64,000 nucleotides of DNA from Variovorax sp. 54 (GCF_002754375.1 NZ_PEFF01000001.1:2934501-2998500), one strand, 5' to 3'. Positions 17,137-26,844 are shown, numbered from the stretch's first letter. The notes: generated by a model from the sequence alone, not told the origin. Numbers and translations are program-made.

Positions 17137-18870
17137 TCACCCAATGCGCGCAATCGCCGTCCCGGCCGCCACATAGCCCCCCGCCGCAGCCGCGAACGCA
17201 ATGCGCCCCGCGCGGTGCGCGACGACCTGCATCTCCATCTTCATCGCCTCCATCACCGCGATCACGGCGCCTTCGGCGACCTCGTCACCGTCGGCGACTT
17301 TCCATCCTTGCAGCGTGCCCGACACCGGTGCCGCCACGGCGGCGGCATCGGCTGCAGGTGCGTTCGCAACGCCAGGTGCAGCACCACCAGCACCACCCGC
17401 CGACGCCAACCCACGCAACAACTCCGCTGGCAGCCCCAGCGACATGCGCCGCCCGTCGATCTCGATGGCCGTGCGGTGCAGCGACGCATCCGGCAGCAGA
17501 TCAGGCCGCATGCCCGCCGCTTCGTCGTTCGCAAAGTCCGTCTCGATCCAGCGTGTGTGGACCTTGAAGGTGTCTTCCGACACGAAGTCGGGGTGCGCCA
17601 TCACGGCGCGGTGGAACGGCAGCACGGTCGCCAGGCCTTCGATGCGGAATTCCTTGAGGGCGCGGCGTGCGCGTGCGATCGCCTGGGCGCGCGTGGCGCC
17701 GGTGACGATGAGCTTGGCCATCAGCGAGTCGAAGGTGCCGGGCACCTGCGAGCCGGCGTCGACGCCGGTGTCGACACGCACGCCCGGGCCCGACGGTGCG
17801 TCGAACACATGGACAGGGCCGGGCGTCGGCAGAAAGCCGCGGCCCACGTCTTCGGCGTTGATGCGGAATTCGAAGGAGTGGCCGCGCGGTGCGGGCGTCT
17901 CTGTGACCGACAGCGGCAGGCCTTCGGCGATGCGCAGCTGTTCGATGACGAGGTCGATGCCGGTGGTTTCCTCGGTCACGGGGTGCTCGACCTGCAGGCG
18001 CGTGTTGACCTCGAGGAAAGAGATCGCGCCGCTCGCGCTGAGCATGAACTCGACGGTGCCGGCGCCGGTGTAGCCGGCGGCCGCGCAGATGTCGCGCGCC
18101 GATTGGTGGATGCGTTCGCGCTGTGCGTCGCTCAGGAACGGCGCGGGCGCTTCTTCGACGAGCTTCTGGTTGCGCCGTTGCAGCGAGCAGTCGCGCGTGC
18201 CGAGCACGACGACGTTGCCGTGCGTGTCGGCGATGACCTGCGCCTCGACATGGCGCGGGCGGTCGAGGAACTGCTCGACGTAGCACTCGCCGCGGCCGAA
18301 GGCGGTGATGGCTTCGCGCACGGCCGATTCGAACAGGCCTTCGACTTCGTCGAGCCGCCACGCGACCTTGATGCCGCGCCCACCGCCGCCGAACGCGGCC
18401 TTGATGGCGATCGGCAGGCCGTGCTGTTCGGCAAAAGCGAGCACCTCGCCGGCGTTGTTCACGGGGTCGGCAGTGCCCGCGACAAGCGGTGCGCCGACCT
18501 TCATCGCGAGCTTGCGGGCCTGCACCTTGTCGCCGAGCGTGGCGATGGCCGCGGGCGAGGGACCGATCCATGTGAGGCCGGCGTCGATCACCGCCTGCGC
18601 GAAGGCAGCGCTTTCCGAGAGGAAGCCGTAGCCGGGGTGCACGGCGTCGGCGCCGCTGCGCTTCGCAACGGCCAGCAGCTTGGGAATGTTGAGGTAGGTG
18701 TCGGCGGGGCGGTGGCCGTCCAGGCCGTAGGCCTCGTCGGCCCGGCGCACGTGCAGCGCGTTCAGGTCGGGATCGGCGTAGACGGCGACCGACTGCACGC
18801 CGTGGTCGGCACAGGCACGTGCGATGCGCACGGCGATTTCGCCGCGGTTGGCGATCAGGACTTTTTTCAT
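17137..18870 (-). CDS. Biotin carboxylase fused to biotin carboxyl carrier domain, in a 5-oxoprolinase operon
   Basis: This 577-residue protein begins with [20 protein letters not shown], the signature of biotin carboxylase, and continues with the ATP-grasp domain (FGGGGRGIK loop, then [15 protein letters not shown]). It ends in a lipoyl/biotinyl domain with EAMKM, whose Lys near residue 544 is the biotin site. The family transfers CO2 from bicarbonate to biotin using ATP. Downstream position, 16 bases after pxpBC, suggests service to that enzyme rather than to acetyl-CoA carboxylase. Urea carboxylase joins the same parts (biotin carboxylase, two PxpB/C-like domains, biotin carrier) in one chain, so a carboxylation step on a lactam or amide is conceivable. 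Methylcrotonyl- or acetyl-CoA carboxylase subunits are the alternative. Confidence 0.88.
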   Translation of the reverse strand: MKKVLIANRGEIAVRIARACADHGVQSVAVYADPDLNALHVRRADEAYGLDGHRPADTYLNIPKLLAVAKRSGADAVHPGYGFLSESAAFAQAVIDAGLTWIGPSPAAIATLGDKVQARKLAMKVGAPLVAGTADPVNNAGEVLAFAEQHGLPIAIKAAFGGGGRGIKVAWRLDEVEGLFESAVREAITAFGRGECYVEQFLDRPRHVEAQVIADTHGNVVVLGTRDCSLQRRNQKLVEEAPAPFLSDAQRERIHQSARDICAAAGYTGAGTVEFMLSASGAISFLEVNTRLQVEHPVTEETTGIDLVIEQLRIAEGLPLSVTETPAPRGHSFEFRINAEDVGRGFLPTPGPVHVFDAPSGPGVRVDTGVDAGSQVPGTFDSLMAKLIVTGATRAQAIARARRALKEFRIEGLATVLPFHRAVMAHPDFVSEDTFKVHTRWIETDFANDEAAGMRPDLLPDASLHRTAIEIDGRRMSLGLPAELLRGLASAGGAGGAAPGVANAPAADAAAVAAPVSGTLQGWKVADGDEVAEGAVIAVMEAMKMEMQVVAHRAGRIAFAAAAGGYVAAGTAIARIG

Positions 18871-18886
18871 CGCAGGACTCTCGATC

Positions 18887-20488
18887 TCAAAGGTCGATGG
18901 GGCCATGCTGGCCGGCCATCGGTTGGAAGCGGACGCGGGCATTCACGGGGATCTGCCCCGCACGGTCCAGGTGGTGGGTGGCGACCGACGCGATCACGGG
19001 GTAGCCGCCAGTGAGCGGGTGGTCGGCCAGGAACAGCACGGGCTGGCCGCTGGGCGGCACCTGGATCGAGCCGCGCGCCGTGCCCTCGCTGGGCAGCTCG
19101 GCGGTGTTCGCGCGCACGAGCGGCTCTTCGCCATTCAGGCGGATGCCGACGCGGTTCGACTGCGGCGTCACCACCCACGGCTGGCTGCACAGGCGCTCGA
19201 CGGCGTCGGCGGTGAACCAGTCGGTGCGCGGGCCGAGCACGATGTCAAGCACGACTTCTTCGTGCACGGTGGGCAGGTCGGCCGGTGGTGCTTCGGTGGC
19301 ACCGACGACGGCGCCGATGGCAACGGCGCGCACAGGCAGCACGTCGCCCGCCACCACGGCGGGCGGGCCGACGCGGGCCAGCGTGTCGGTCGCGCAGCTG
19401 CCGAGCACAGGCGCCACGGCAAAGCCGCCGCGCACGGCCAGGTAGCTGCGGATGCCGGCGATGGGCTCGCCGAAGGTGACGGTGTCGCCGTCGGCCAGCG
19501 CGATGGGTTGATAGCGCGACAGCGGCCATTGCGCGCCATCGGTGCGGGTCAGTGTGAGCGGGCCGTCGGCGCCGGTGACCGCCATCACGGCGTCGCCGCG
19601 GCAGACGAACTGAAAGCCGCCGTAGGCCAGCTCGAGGCACGCGGCATCCGACGCATTGCCGACCAGTCGATTGGCTGCGTGCAACGCGCGCTGGTCCATC
19701 GCACCGGAGGCGGACACGCCCTGTCGAGCCTGGCCATGGCGACCGCCGTCTTGCCACAGCGCTTGCAAGCCAGCGGCACGAACTTCGAACGCGCTGTCGC
19801 CTTCAACGGCTGCAGGTGCGGGCGCCGCGACAACTTGCTCGGCCACGGGCAGCGGCACCTTCAACGCCGTGGCATCGACAAAACGCACCGTGTCGCCCGG
19901 CTGCAGCAACGCCGGCGTCTCGCGCGACAGGTCCCACATGGGCGTGTCGGTCACGCCGATGATTTGCCAGCCGCCGGGGCTGGCCTGCGGGTACACGCCG
20001 CTGAAGCTGCCCGCAAGCCCGACGGCGCCCGCAGGGATGCGGGTGCGCGGCACGGCGCGGCGCGGCACGTTCAGGCTCGAGTGGCCGCCGCTCAGGTAGG
20101 CAAAGCCGGGCGCGAAGCCGGTAAAGGCGACGGTGTAGTCGCTGCCGGTGTGGCGGCGCACCAGCTCGTCGGGCGTGATGCCGAGCAGGCCGGCCACTTC
20201 GGCGATGTCTTCGCCGTCGTAGCGCACGGGAATCTCGATGCGCTTGTCGACGCGCGTCTCGCGCGCATCGAGCTTTCGCCGACGCACGGCGTGGGCGAGC
20301 GCAGCCGCCGACAGCACGGCGGGCCGGAAGGTGATGAGGATCGTGCGCGCGGCGGGCACCAGCTCTTCGATGCCGGCAATGGGCTCGGCGCGCAGCGAGG
20401 CCAGCAGCGCGAGGGTCTGCGCCAGGTCGTCGAGCTCGACCAGCACCGCATTGAGGTTGACGGGCAGAAAGCGCATCGACGTCGTCAT
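18887..20488 (-). CDS. 5-oxoprolinase subunits PxpB-PxpC fusion (KipI-KipA type)
   Basis: This 533-residue protein joins PxpB (about residues 1-225, with [13 protein letters not shown] and the P-x-G-S loops) to PxpC (from about residue 245, [21 protein letters not shown] onwards, with LAYGGFQF and LAVRGGF). With PxpA these subunits cleave 5-oxoproline to glutamate using ATP. Most bacteria encode PxpB and PxpC separately. Its start overlaps the pxpA stop (ATGA at 20485-20488). The fusion recalls the AHS1/AHS2 pair in urea carboxylase, and a biotin carboxylase gene follows directly. Confidence 0.93.
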   Translation of the reverse strand: MTTSMRFLPVNLNAVLVELDDLAQTLALLASLRAEPIAGIEELVPAARTILITFRPAVLSAAALAHAVRRRKLDARETRVDKRIEIPVRYDGEDIAEVAGLLGITPDELVRRHTGSDYTVAFTGFAPGFAYLSGGHSSLNVPRRAVPRTRIPAGAVGLAGSFSGVYPQASPGGWQIIGVTDTPMWDLSRETPALLQPGDTVRFVDATALKVPLPVAEQVVAAPAPAAVEGDSAFEVRAAGLQALWQDGGRHGQARQGVSASGAMDQRALHAANRLVGNASDAACLELAYGGFQFVCRGDAVMAVTGADGPLTLTRTDGAQWPLSRYQPIALADGDTVTFGEPIAGIRSYLAVRGGFAVAPVLGSCATDTLARVGPPAVVAGDVLPVRAVAIGAVVGATEAPPADLPTVHEEVVLDIVLGPRTDWFTADAVERLCSQPWVVTPQSNRVGIRLNGEEPLVRANTAELPSEGTARGSIQVPPSGQPVLFLADHPLTGGYPVIASVATHHLDRAGQIPVNARVRFQPMAGQHGPIDL

Positions 20489-21255
20489 GCGGTCGCGGCC
20501 TCGGTGAAGGGGCGGACCGTCACGCCGGCCCGCACGAGCCGCTCGCGCACGCGGCGCGCCATCTCGACCGCGCCGGGGCTGTCGCCGTGCACGCAGACCG
20601 ACTCGGCGCGGATGCGCACCACGCTGCCGTCGATGGCGGTGACGGTGCCTTCGTTGGCCAGGCGCAGCATGCGCTCGGCCACGTCGTTCGCGTCGTGCAG
20701 CACGGCGCCGGGTTCGCGGCGCGACACCAGCGTGCCTTGCGGCGTGTAGGCGCGGTCGGCAAAGGCTTCGGCCACCACACCCAGGCCCTGCGCCTCGGCC
20801 CAACCCAAGAGCGGCGAGCCCGCGAGCGCGACGAGGACCAGGCCCGGGTCGATCTCGTGGATGGCGGCAATGACGTCGCGCGCCTGGCGCTCGTCGTGGG
20901 CGATGGTGTTGTACAGCGCGCCGTGCGGCTTCACGTAGCGCACCTCGGTGCCGGCCGCGGCGGCCAGGCCCTTCAAGGCGCCGATCTGGTAGATGACGTC
21001 GGCGCGCAGGTCGGCGCTGTCGACGTCCATGTTGCGGCGGCCGAAGCCGACGAGGTCGCGGTAGGCCACGTGGGCCCCGACCGCCACGCCGCGCTCCTTC
21101 GCCTGGCGCAGCGTGCGCAGGATGCCCGCGGGGTCGCCGGCGTGGAAGCCGCAGGCCACGTTGGCGCTGCTGACGATGTCGAGCATGGCGGCGTCGTCGC
21201 CCATGCGCCAGACGCCGAGGCTCTCGCCGAGGTCACTGTTCAAGTCGATGTTCAT
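20485..21255 (-). CDS. pxpA: 5-oxoprolinase subunit PxpA (LamB/YcsF family)
   Basis: This 256-residue protein starts [20 protein letters not shown] and shows the LamB/YcsF blocks [30 protein letters not shown] and VKPHGALYN, with the His and Asp residues expected in the active site. PxpA works with PxpBC in ATP-dependent opening of 5-oxoproline to glutamate. The start at 21255 fits the family; an earlier Met would add eight unrelated residues. It follows pcp, which releases 5-oxoproline from peptides, so substrate flow matches gene order. Confidence 0.94.
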   Translation of the reverse strand: MNIDLNSDLGESLGVWRMGDDAAMLDIVSSANVACGFHAGDPAGILRTLRQAKERGVAVGAHVAYRDLVGFGRRNMDVDSADLRADVIYQIGALKGLAAAAGTEVRYVKPHGALYNTIAHDERQARDVIAAIHEIDPGLVLVALAGSPLLGWAEAQGLGVVAEAFADRAYTPQGTLVSRREPGAVLHDANDVAERMLRLANEGTVTAIDGSVVRIRAESVCVHGDSPGAVEMARRVRERLVRAGVTVRPFTEAATA

Positions 21256-21296
21256 CGGGGGTCTCCGGCGTGCATGCACGCACGCCTTGGGTCAGG

Positions 21297-21977
21297 TCAA
21301 TGCAGCTGGCCGGCGGTTTCGCGCACGTCGTGGCGCACGGTGAGCGCGGTGCGGATCGCCACGCGGAAGGCTTCCACCTGCGCGTCCAGCGCCATGCTCG
21401 CCACGCCGGGCTTCGAGGACGCCTGCTCGGGCAGGTAGGGCACGTGGACGAAGCCGCCGCGCGTGTGCGCCAGCGCCGGGCGCGTCGCGAGCCGGTGCAT
21501 CAGCGCGTAGAAGATATGGTTGCACACGAAGGTGCCGGCGCTGTTCGACACGGCCGCGGGCAGGCCCGCCGCGCGCATGTCGCGCACCATGGCCTTGATC
21601 GGCAGCGTCGAGAAGTAGGCCGCCGGGCCGTCCTTGACCACGGGCAGGTCGATGGGCTGCTGTCCGGCGTTGTCGGGAATGCGCGCGTCGTCGATGTTCA
21701 GCGCGGCGCGCTCCATCGAGATTTCGGTGCGCCCGCCAGCGGCGCCGATGCACAGCACCAACCGCAGGGGCGGGCCGATCAACGCGGCGTCGAGCGTGTC
21801 GATGGCGCGGCCGAACACGCAGGGCAGCTGCACCGCCTGCACCACGGCGCCTTCGCAGGCCCAGCCGTCGAGCGCGCGGGCAATTTCCCACGCAGGATTG
21901 ACCGGGTCGTTCTCGAAGGGCTCGAAGCCCGCGAGCAGCACGCGGGGTGCCTTCGCATCGGTGGTGGCGATCGTCAT
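21297..21977 (-). CDS. pcp: Pyroglutamyl peptidase I (pyrrolidone-carboxylate peptidase)
   Basis: This 226-residue protein belongs to peptidase family C15. It opens with [19 protein letters not shown], and the triad is complete: Glu89 in ISMERAALN, Cys152 in [11 protein letters not shown] and His178 in FVHVPYLP. The enzyme removes N-terminal pyroglutamate from peptides in the cytoplasm. The product, 5-oxoproline, is the substrate of the PxpABC enzyme encoded next. The two membrane proteins encoded upstream, 10 bases away, are probably the uptake route. Confidence 0.95.
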   Translation of the reverse strand: MTIATTDAKAPRVLLAGFEPFENDPVNPAWEIARALDGWACEGAVVQAVQLPCVFGRAIDTLDAALIGPPLRLVLCIGAAGGRTEISMERAALNIDDARIPDNAGQQPIDLPVVKDGPAAYFSTLPIKAMVRDMRAAGLPAAVSNSAGTFVCNHIFYALMHRLATRPALAHTRGGFVHVPYLPEQASSKPGVASMALDAQVEAFRVAIRTALTVRHDVRETAGQLH

Positions 21978-21987
21978 GCGCAGCGCC

Positions 21988-22944
21988 TCAGCGGAACATC
22001 AGGAAGTACAGCAGGAAGATGTTGACCACCAGCAGCGCGGCCGCGGTCGGTATCTGCACCTTGATCACCGCGTTCTTGTCGGGCAGCTCCAGCAGGGCCG
22101 CGGGCACGATGTTGAAGTTGGCCGCCATCGGCGTCATGAGCGTGCCGCAGTAGCCCGAGAACATGCCGATGGCCGCCATCACGGCCGGGTCGCCGTGGTA
22201 CACGCCCACCAGCACCGGCACGCCGACGCCGCCCGTCATCACCGGGAAGGCCGCGAAGCCGTTGCCCATGATGATGGTGAAGAGGGCCATGCCCAGCACG
22301 TACACCGCGACGGCAACGAAGCGGATGTCCATGTTGATGTAGCTGGTGGTGATGTGCGCAACCGCCTTGCCCACGCCGGCGTCGGAGAACACCAGGCCCA
22401 GCATGCCGAGCATCTGCGGCAGCACCACGGCCCAGCCGAGCGCGTCGGTCAGGCGGCGCGACTCGCGCATGCCCTGCACGGGCGTCTCGCGCGTCAGCCA
22501 GCAGGCCAGCGCCAGCGCCACCACGCAGCCGATGCCCAGGCTCACCAGTGTGGTGTTCTTGGGGTCGAGCAGCAGCGTGCCGCCGAGCTTGATGTGGCTC
22601 ATGCCCACGGTGCCGATCACGGTGACCAGCGGAATCGCCAGCGCCGGAATGAACAGCTTGTTGCCCAGGCGCGTGGCACTGGCCTGGTACTGCTCAGGGG
22701 TGGGTTCGCGGTGCTTGCCCGCGCCGACGCCGCGCAGGCCGGCAATGACGGCCATGCCGATCGCGCCGACGCCGACCAGCGCGGGCGGCAGCTTGTCGCC
22801 GACGAGGAAGACCAGCGCATAGAGGCCCCAGAAGAGCGCGCTGGTGTAGCGCTTGGGATGCTGGCGGTCGGCCAGCGTCATCACGGCCGTGACGGCGAGG
22901 ATGACGCCGACCAGGAGGTACAGGTGCTGGATCGAGAGAATCAT
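21988..22944 (-). CDS. DUF979 membrane permease
   Basis: This 318-residue protein is almost entirely hydrophobic, with about nine or ten membrane helices starting at [18 protein letters not shown]. It matches the DUF979 family, which is regularly encoded beside DUF969 and pcp. The pair is predicted to transport pyroglutamate or pyroglutamyl peptides, but I know of no direct proof. It starts two bases after the DUF969 stop and is co-transcribed with it. Conserved Gly/Pro loops such as [17 protein letters not shown] recall ion-transporter re-entrant loops. Confidence 0.88.
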   Translation of the reverse strand: MILSIQHLYLLVGVILAVTAVMTLADRQHPKRYTSALFWGLYALVFLVGDKLPPALVGVGAIGMAVIAGLRGVGAGKHREPTPEQYQASATRLGNKLFIPALAIPLVTVIGTVGMSHIKLGGTLLLDPKNTTLVSLGIGCVVALALACWLTRETPVQGMRESRRLTDALGWAVVLPQMLGMLGLVFSDAGVGKAVAHITTSYINMDIRFVAVAVYVLGMALFTIIMGNGFAAFPVMTGGVGVPVLVGVYHGDPAVMAAIGMFSGYCGTLMTPMAANFNIVPAALLELPDKNAVIKVQIPTAAALLVVNIFLLYFLMFR

Positions 22945-22946
22945 GA

Positions 22947-23690
22947 TCAGCGTCCTTCCTTGGCGGGCACGGCAGTGGCAACGGGTGCGTCGGCCTGTGC
23001 GGCGCCACCCAGCTCACGGGCCAGCGCCTGGTCGAGCCGGCGCAGGCGCCAGGCGTGGATGATGAAAGCGGCAATGGCCGTCGGGATGCCCCACATCGCG
23101 ATGTGCAGCGGCTCCACGTCGATGCCGGCTTCGTGCAGGAAGGTGGTCATGAGCACGATGGCGCCGAAGGCCACGAAGATGTCTTCGCCGAAGAACAGGC
23201 CCACGTTGTCGGTGGCCGCCGCGTAGGCGCGCAGCTTGTGGCGGATGCGGTCGGGCAGCTTGCCGTAGCGCGTTTCGGTGGCGCCTTCGGCCATCGGCGC
23301 GAGCAGCGGACGCACCATCTGCGGATGGCCGCCCAGGCTGGTCAGGCCCATGGCCGCCGTGAGTTCGCGCGCCGCGAGGTAGACGATCAGCAGGCGGCCG
23401 GCGGTGGCCGACTTGATGCGGCTGATCCAGTTCTGCGCGTGCTGGCGCAGGCCGTGGCGCTCCAGCAGGCCGATCACCGCCAGCGGCAGAAGAATGATCA
23501 GCGGCAGGTTGCGCGTCTTGATGAAGCCGGTGCCGATGGCCGTGAGGATCGCCATCGGGCTGAAGCCCGCGGCAAACGCCGTCACGATGGCCGTGACGAT
23601 CACGACCAGCATCGGATTGAAGCGCAGGATGAACCCCGCAATGATCACGGCCACGCCGATCAGCGGCCACAGAGGGACTTCAGGTGTCAT
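22947..23690 (-). CDS. DUF969 membrane protein, partner of DUF979
   Basis: This 247-residue protein has about five to six membrane helices and the DUF969 signature segments (TSLGGHPQMVRPLLAPMAEG and AAATDNVGLFFGEDIFVAFG). It is the first gene of the pcp-pxp operon, behind the regulated intergenic region. DUF969 and DUF979 are thought to form a two-part transporter. I chose the ATG at 23690 (MTPEVPLWPLIGVAVIIAG), which places the first helix at the N-terminus; the longer frame would add an unlikely Cys/His-rich leader. Confidence 0.88.
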   Translation of the reverse strand: MTPEVPLWPLIGVAVIIAGFILRFNPMLVVIVTAIVTAFAAGFSPMAILTAIGTGFIKTRNLPLIILLPLAVIGLLERHGLRQHAQNWISRIKSATAGRLLIVYLAARELTAAMGLTSLGGHPQMVRPLLAPMAEGATETRYGKLPDRIRHKLRAYAAATDNVGLFFGEDIFVAFGAIVLMTTFLHEAGIDVEPLHIAMWGIPTAIAAFIIHAWRLRRLDQALARELGGAAQADAPVATAVPAKEGR

Positions 23691-23973
23691 GGTTGGTCTT
23701 TCGTTGCAATGCAAAACACCGGCGCAGGGGCACCGGTGCGGTCGATTGATGCAAACCTCATGCCAATGAATGAGCAATTCATTTCTTGTGAATCACTCAT
23801 TTCAAACAAGTTGTTGAACAATTTAATGTAGTGTGCCCAACAACAGTGCCTGAATACCCCCATGAAAACCCTGAAACGGGCGCGTTTCGGTGCACGGCTC
23901 GGCGTGGCACGGGGGCGGTCTGTTACAACGCAGGCTCGCTGCGCCCCTCCCTTTTCCCCTCCGACCGACCGGC
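23691..23973. promoter_or_regulatory. Divergent control region of the pyroglutamate operon and its GntR gene
   Basis: This 283-base gap separates DUF969 from the GntR gene. The part at about 23755-23830 is sharply AT-rich. It holds TTGTTGAACAATT at 23811-23823, whose core fits TNGTNNNACNA, the operator consensus of FadR-type GntR regulators. It also holds AATGAG (23768-23773) and CTCATT (23796-23801) facing each other. The 13-bp site recurs at 26984. The likely logic is repression by the adjacent regulator, relieved by a ligand such as 5-oxoproline. Confidence 0.7.
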
Positions 23974-24678
23974 ATGACCCGACTGGATTCCCCCACTTCC
24001 CCCGCCTCGCCGGCCGCCGGCGCGCTCACGCTCAACGACCGCGTGGCCGAGCTGATCCGCCAGAAGATCGTGAAGGGCGAGTTCTCGCCGGGGCAGCGGC
24101 TGTCGGAGGCCGCGCTGGCCGACAACCTGGAGATTTCGCGTAACACCCTGCGCGAGGTGTTTCGCACGCTGACCAAGGAAGGCCTGCTCAAGCACGCGCC
24201 GAACCGCGGCGTGTTCGTGGCGGTGCCGAGCATCGCGTCGATCATCGACATCTACCGCGTGCGCCGGCTCATCGAGTGCCAGGCGCTGGCGCAGGCCTAC
24301 CCGCGCCACCCCGCCAAGAAGCACATGCGCGAGGCGGTCGAGATGGCGCTCAAATGCCGCGACGCCGGCGACTGGCTCGGCGTGGGCACGGCCAACATGG
24401 AGTTCCACAAAGGCATCGTCGAGCTGGCCGACAGCGAACGGCTCAACGTGCTGTTCGCCCACATCCTGGTCGAGCTGCGGCTGGCCTTCGGGCTGCTGAA
24501 AGACCCGGAGTTCCTGCACGCGCCCTACGTGGACATGAACACCAAGCTGCTCGAACTCATCGAGGCCGGCAAGTTCGCCGAAGGCTCGGCGGCGCTGAAC
24601 GACTACCTCATCCACTCCGAGCGCATCGTGCTGGCGGTGTATGCGCGGCAGATGCCGGATGGTGGCATCGACGGCTGA
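23974..24678 (+). CDS. GntR-family regulator with FCD ligand domain (FadR subfamily)
   Basis: This 234-residue protein has a winged-helix domain (LNDRVAELIRQKIVKGEFSP, then RLSEAALADNLEISRNTLRE, residues about 20-85) and an all-helical FCD domain. The metal-binding type residues are present in FHKGIVELAD and the His at DYLIHSERI. It is divergent from the pcp-pxp operon and most likely controls it. The 13-bp palindrome in the shared intergenic region matches the operator class of this subfamily. The start at 23974 has no clear ribosome site. Confidence 0.9.
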   Translation: MTRLDSPTSPASPAAGALTLNDRVAELIRQKIVKGEFSPGQRLSEAALADNLEISRNTLREVFRTLTKEGLLKHAPNRGVFVAVPSIASIIDIYRVRRLIECQALAQAYPRHPAKKHMREAVEMALKCRDAGDWLGVGTANMEFHKGIVELADSERLNVLFAHILVELRLAFGLLKDPEFLHAPYVDMNTKLLELIEAGKFAEGSAALNDYLIHSERIVLAVYARQMPDGGIDG

Positions 24679-24705
24679 TTGGCCTGCGCCGCGCGGGCTG
24701 CCGCG

Positions 24706-24909
24706 CTAGCGCTCCTTGCCCGTCACCAGGTCAGGCAGGATCGTCACGATCGACGGGAACAGCGTGACCAGTGCGATGCACCGCACGAGGCAGAAGAAGA
24801 ACGGAACGGCCGCCTCGGCGACCTTCTGGATCAGCAGCGGCACCACCGCGCGGGTCCGCACGATCATCGAGATGCCGTCCAGCACCGTGCCCCGCATGTA
24901 TACATGCAC
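24706..24909 (-). pseudogene. Remnant of a TRAP transporter large permease (DctM)
   Basis: The 67 codons contain GTVLDGISMIV, which matches the conserved middle of DctM permeases, followed directly by KVAEAAVPFFFCLVRCIALV and FPSIVTILPDLV, which matches the extreme C-terminus. The roughly 80 residues that normally lie between are gone and the first two thirds of the protein are absent. This is a decayed leftover with an internal deletion. No DctP or DctQ gene is nearby. It suggests that a TRAP transporter once belonged to this locus and was lost. Confidence 0.62.
24894..24907. promoter_or_regulatory. Perfect 14-bp palindrome GCATGTATACATGC
   Basis: The palindrome is exact over 14 bases and has a TGTATACA core, common in GntR-type operators. 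It lies between the small secreted-protein gene and the DctM remnant, at the remnant's 5' end. It may be an old operator of the lost transporter gene. Confidence 0.4.
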
Positions 24910-24941
24910 GCCGTCGCGCCAACGGCCAGGGCCCGGGCCGG

Positions 24942-25202
24942 CTATTCCTTCTTCTTGGGGGCCAGCTCGAGCGGGCTGGTCGGCAGGTCGGAGCGCCGGG
25001 GCTCGGGCTTGTCTGCGACCTTGCAGTCCTGGTCCTTGAACGGGCCAACCTCGCGCACCCAGTCGGGGCTGATCGGATGCTGCGCGCAGACGGCCTTGCC
25101 GCTGACCTTGTTGCGCATCAGGTAGAAGCTCTCGGTGGGTTGCGCCAGGGCCGCGCCCGACAGCGCCAGGCCGACGATGCCGATGAAGAGTTGGTGTTTC
25201 AT
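24942..25202 (-). CDS. Small secreted protein of unknown function
   Basis: This 86-residue protein has a clear signal peptide (MKHQLFIGIVGLALSGAALA, cleavage before QPTES), leaving a mature chain of about 66 residues with two Cys that could form one disulfide, and a Lys-rich end. I recognise no family. It starts 28 bases after the Pcp-like lipoprotein gene and is probably co-transcribed with it. The pair would then be two exported proteins under the putative GntR operator at 26984. Confidence 0.7.
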   Translation of the reverse strand: MKHQLFIGIVGLALSGAALAQPTESFYLMRNKVSGKAVCAQHPISPDWVREVGPFKDQDCKVADKPEPRRSDLPTSPLELAPKKKE

Positions 25203-25230
25203 GTCCATGCCTTCTTGTGATGCAACGTTG

Positions 25231-26844
25231 TCAGGGTGCCGGCGCCGACAGGGTCTTCGCCATCGCGATCACCAGGTTGCGGCCCTGGGCCACGATGGCA
25301 TCGCGGAAGCCCTCGAAGGTTGCATCCGTGATCTTGCCGTCGCTGCCCGCACCGAAGCGCGTCATGACCGGCGTGTGAATGTGCCCGGCGGGAATGTTCA
25401 GCTTGAAGGTGTCGCGCAGCAGCGTGTTGCGGTACGCGCTCGCATTGGAGAGGTAGTTGCCGCCGCCGCCCCGGCTGGAGCAGTTGTTGTCCAGCGGGCC
25501 CAGCGCGTCTTTCTTGCACGGCTGCACGCTGTAGGTGTCGCGCCGCAGCACGTCCCAGCCGCCGGGCGTGCCGGTGTCGCGGTTGATGACGCCCTCGCCC
25601 GTCTTCGCGTCGATCATGGCCTGGAACGGCAGCGTCGACACCGTGAACTGCGGCGGCGTCTCCTTGGCCCAGGGCCGCGGCATGAAACCGAGCCAGCGCT
25701 CCGGCGGATAGATGTCGCAGTCCAGCACCGACGGGAACCTCTCGCCGTCGATGCAGGCGGGCCAGACGTTGTCGTTGCCCGGAATGCTGGCCAGGTGGTA
25801 GCGGCCGTTGAAGTGCTCCAGGTGAAAGGCACCGCCGCCCTGGCTCATGGAGATGGATGCATCCACGCGCTTGGGCCCGGGCTTGAACCACGGCCCCAGC
25901 GTGTCTTCCTGCATGCCCTGCAGGAAGGGCGGGTAGTTCACGGGCAGGATGAAGGTGCGGATGACGGCCGTGGTGCCGTCGCCCAGCACCACGGTGTTGC
26001 CGTCCAGCGAGAGGATGGTCGCGCCCGACGGGTTGCCGATGCGGATGTTCGGGTTGTCGTGGACGCCCGGCGTGCCCAGCGTGAAGGGATCGAAGCCGCT
26101 GACCAGGATGCGCTTGTGGCCCGCGCCTTCCGGGAAGTCGATCGCGTACTGGCCGCGCGACGCGCGCTCGAATTCGTTCTCCAGTGCGGCGCGCTGTGCG
26201 TCGTCGAGCGGGAAATCGGGCTTCCACTGGCGCAGCGCGAACGTCATGGTCAGACGCGCCCAGTACAGCATGCGGTCGTCGCTCTGCGGCAGGCTGCCCT
26301 CGACCTTGCGGCCCTGCACCCGGTCCACCGCGGCCTGCCACAGCTGCTGGCCCTCGGCCTTCAGCAGAGCCACGGCCGCGTCATAGCTCGACGCGCCGGC
26401 CAGACCGTCCTTGCACAGCTTGAGTGCAAACGCCGGCCCGAACTTGTCGAAGCCGCTGGCCTGCAGCAACTGCTGCGAGAAGCTCGCCGCATCGCTGGCG
26501 CTGAGCTTGTTGGGCAGGCGTTGCTCTTCGTACGAGGCCGCGACGCCGGTGTCCATCGCGCACCTGGCCTGGATCGCCGGCGGCGCGGGTGGTGGGGGAT
26601 TCGTCGTGGGTGGCGGTGCGGGCGGTGGTGCGTTGGCAGCGGCGATCGCTGCTGCCATGGCCGCGACGGTGGCCGGGTCAGGCCCGCCACCTCCGCCGCC
26701 GCCGCATCCCGCCACTACCGCCGCGCAGATGCCCAGACCCAGTGCGTTTCGGCGCCAGGAGACGCCGCCCTGCACGGCGCCCGCGGCGTCCTTCGCTTCG
26801 CAGTCGTCCCCCGCGCAGGGGCTCGGATGAAAGTCGCTTGCCAT
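25231..26844 (-). CDS. Lipoprotein with a pyroglutamyl-peptidase-like (C15) domain lacking catalytic residues
   Basis: This 537-residue protein has SWRRNALGLGI, a possible twin-arginine motif, and a lipobox (VVAGC, Cys47), then a poly-Gly and Pro-rich linker. A helical region spans about 100-240. From residue 245 it aligns with Pcp: RILVSGFDPF (VLLAGFEPF in Pcp), ISMSQ at 331-335 (ISMER), STLPFQAMID at 403-412 ([10 protein letters not shown]), SNASAYRN at 466-473 ([10 protein letters not shown]) and HIHTP at 488-492 (FVHVP). The His is kept, but the Glu and the Cys nucleophile are replaced, so it is probably not a C15 peptidase. It may bind pyroglutamyl peptides at the cell surface. The domain call is my own alignment by eye. 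Confidence 0.7.
   Translation of the reverse strand: MASDFHPSPCAGDDCEAKDAAGAVQGGVSWRRNALGLGICAAVVAGCGGGGGGGPDPATVAAMAAAIAAANAPPPAPPPTTNPPPPAPPAIQARCAMDTGVAASYEEQRLPNKLSASDAASFSQQLLQASGFDKFGPAFALKLCKDGLAGASSYDAAVALLKAEGQQLWQAAVDRVQGRKVEGSLPQSDDRMLYWARLTMTFALRQWKPDFPLDDAQRAALENEFERASRGQYAIDFPEGAGHKRILVSGFDPFTLGTPGVHDNPNIRIGNPSGATILSLDGNTVVLGDGTTAVIRTFILPVNYPPFLQGMQEDTLGPWFKPGPKRVDASISMSQGGGAFHLEHFNGRYHLASIPGNDNVWPACIDGERFPSVLDCDIYPPERWLGFMPRPWAKETPPQFTVSTLPFQAMIDAKTGEGVINRDTGTPGGWDVLRRDTYSVQPCKKDALGPLDNNCSSRGGGGNYLSNASAYRNTLLRDTFKLNIPAGHIHTPVMTRFGAGSDGKITDATFEGFRDAIVAQGRNLVIAMAKTLSAPAP

Noticed and set aside
21634-23226. A 530-codon frame antisense to the DUF979/DUF969 genes
   Set aside because: Charged low-complexity shadow of membrane-protein codons.
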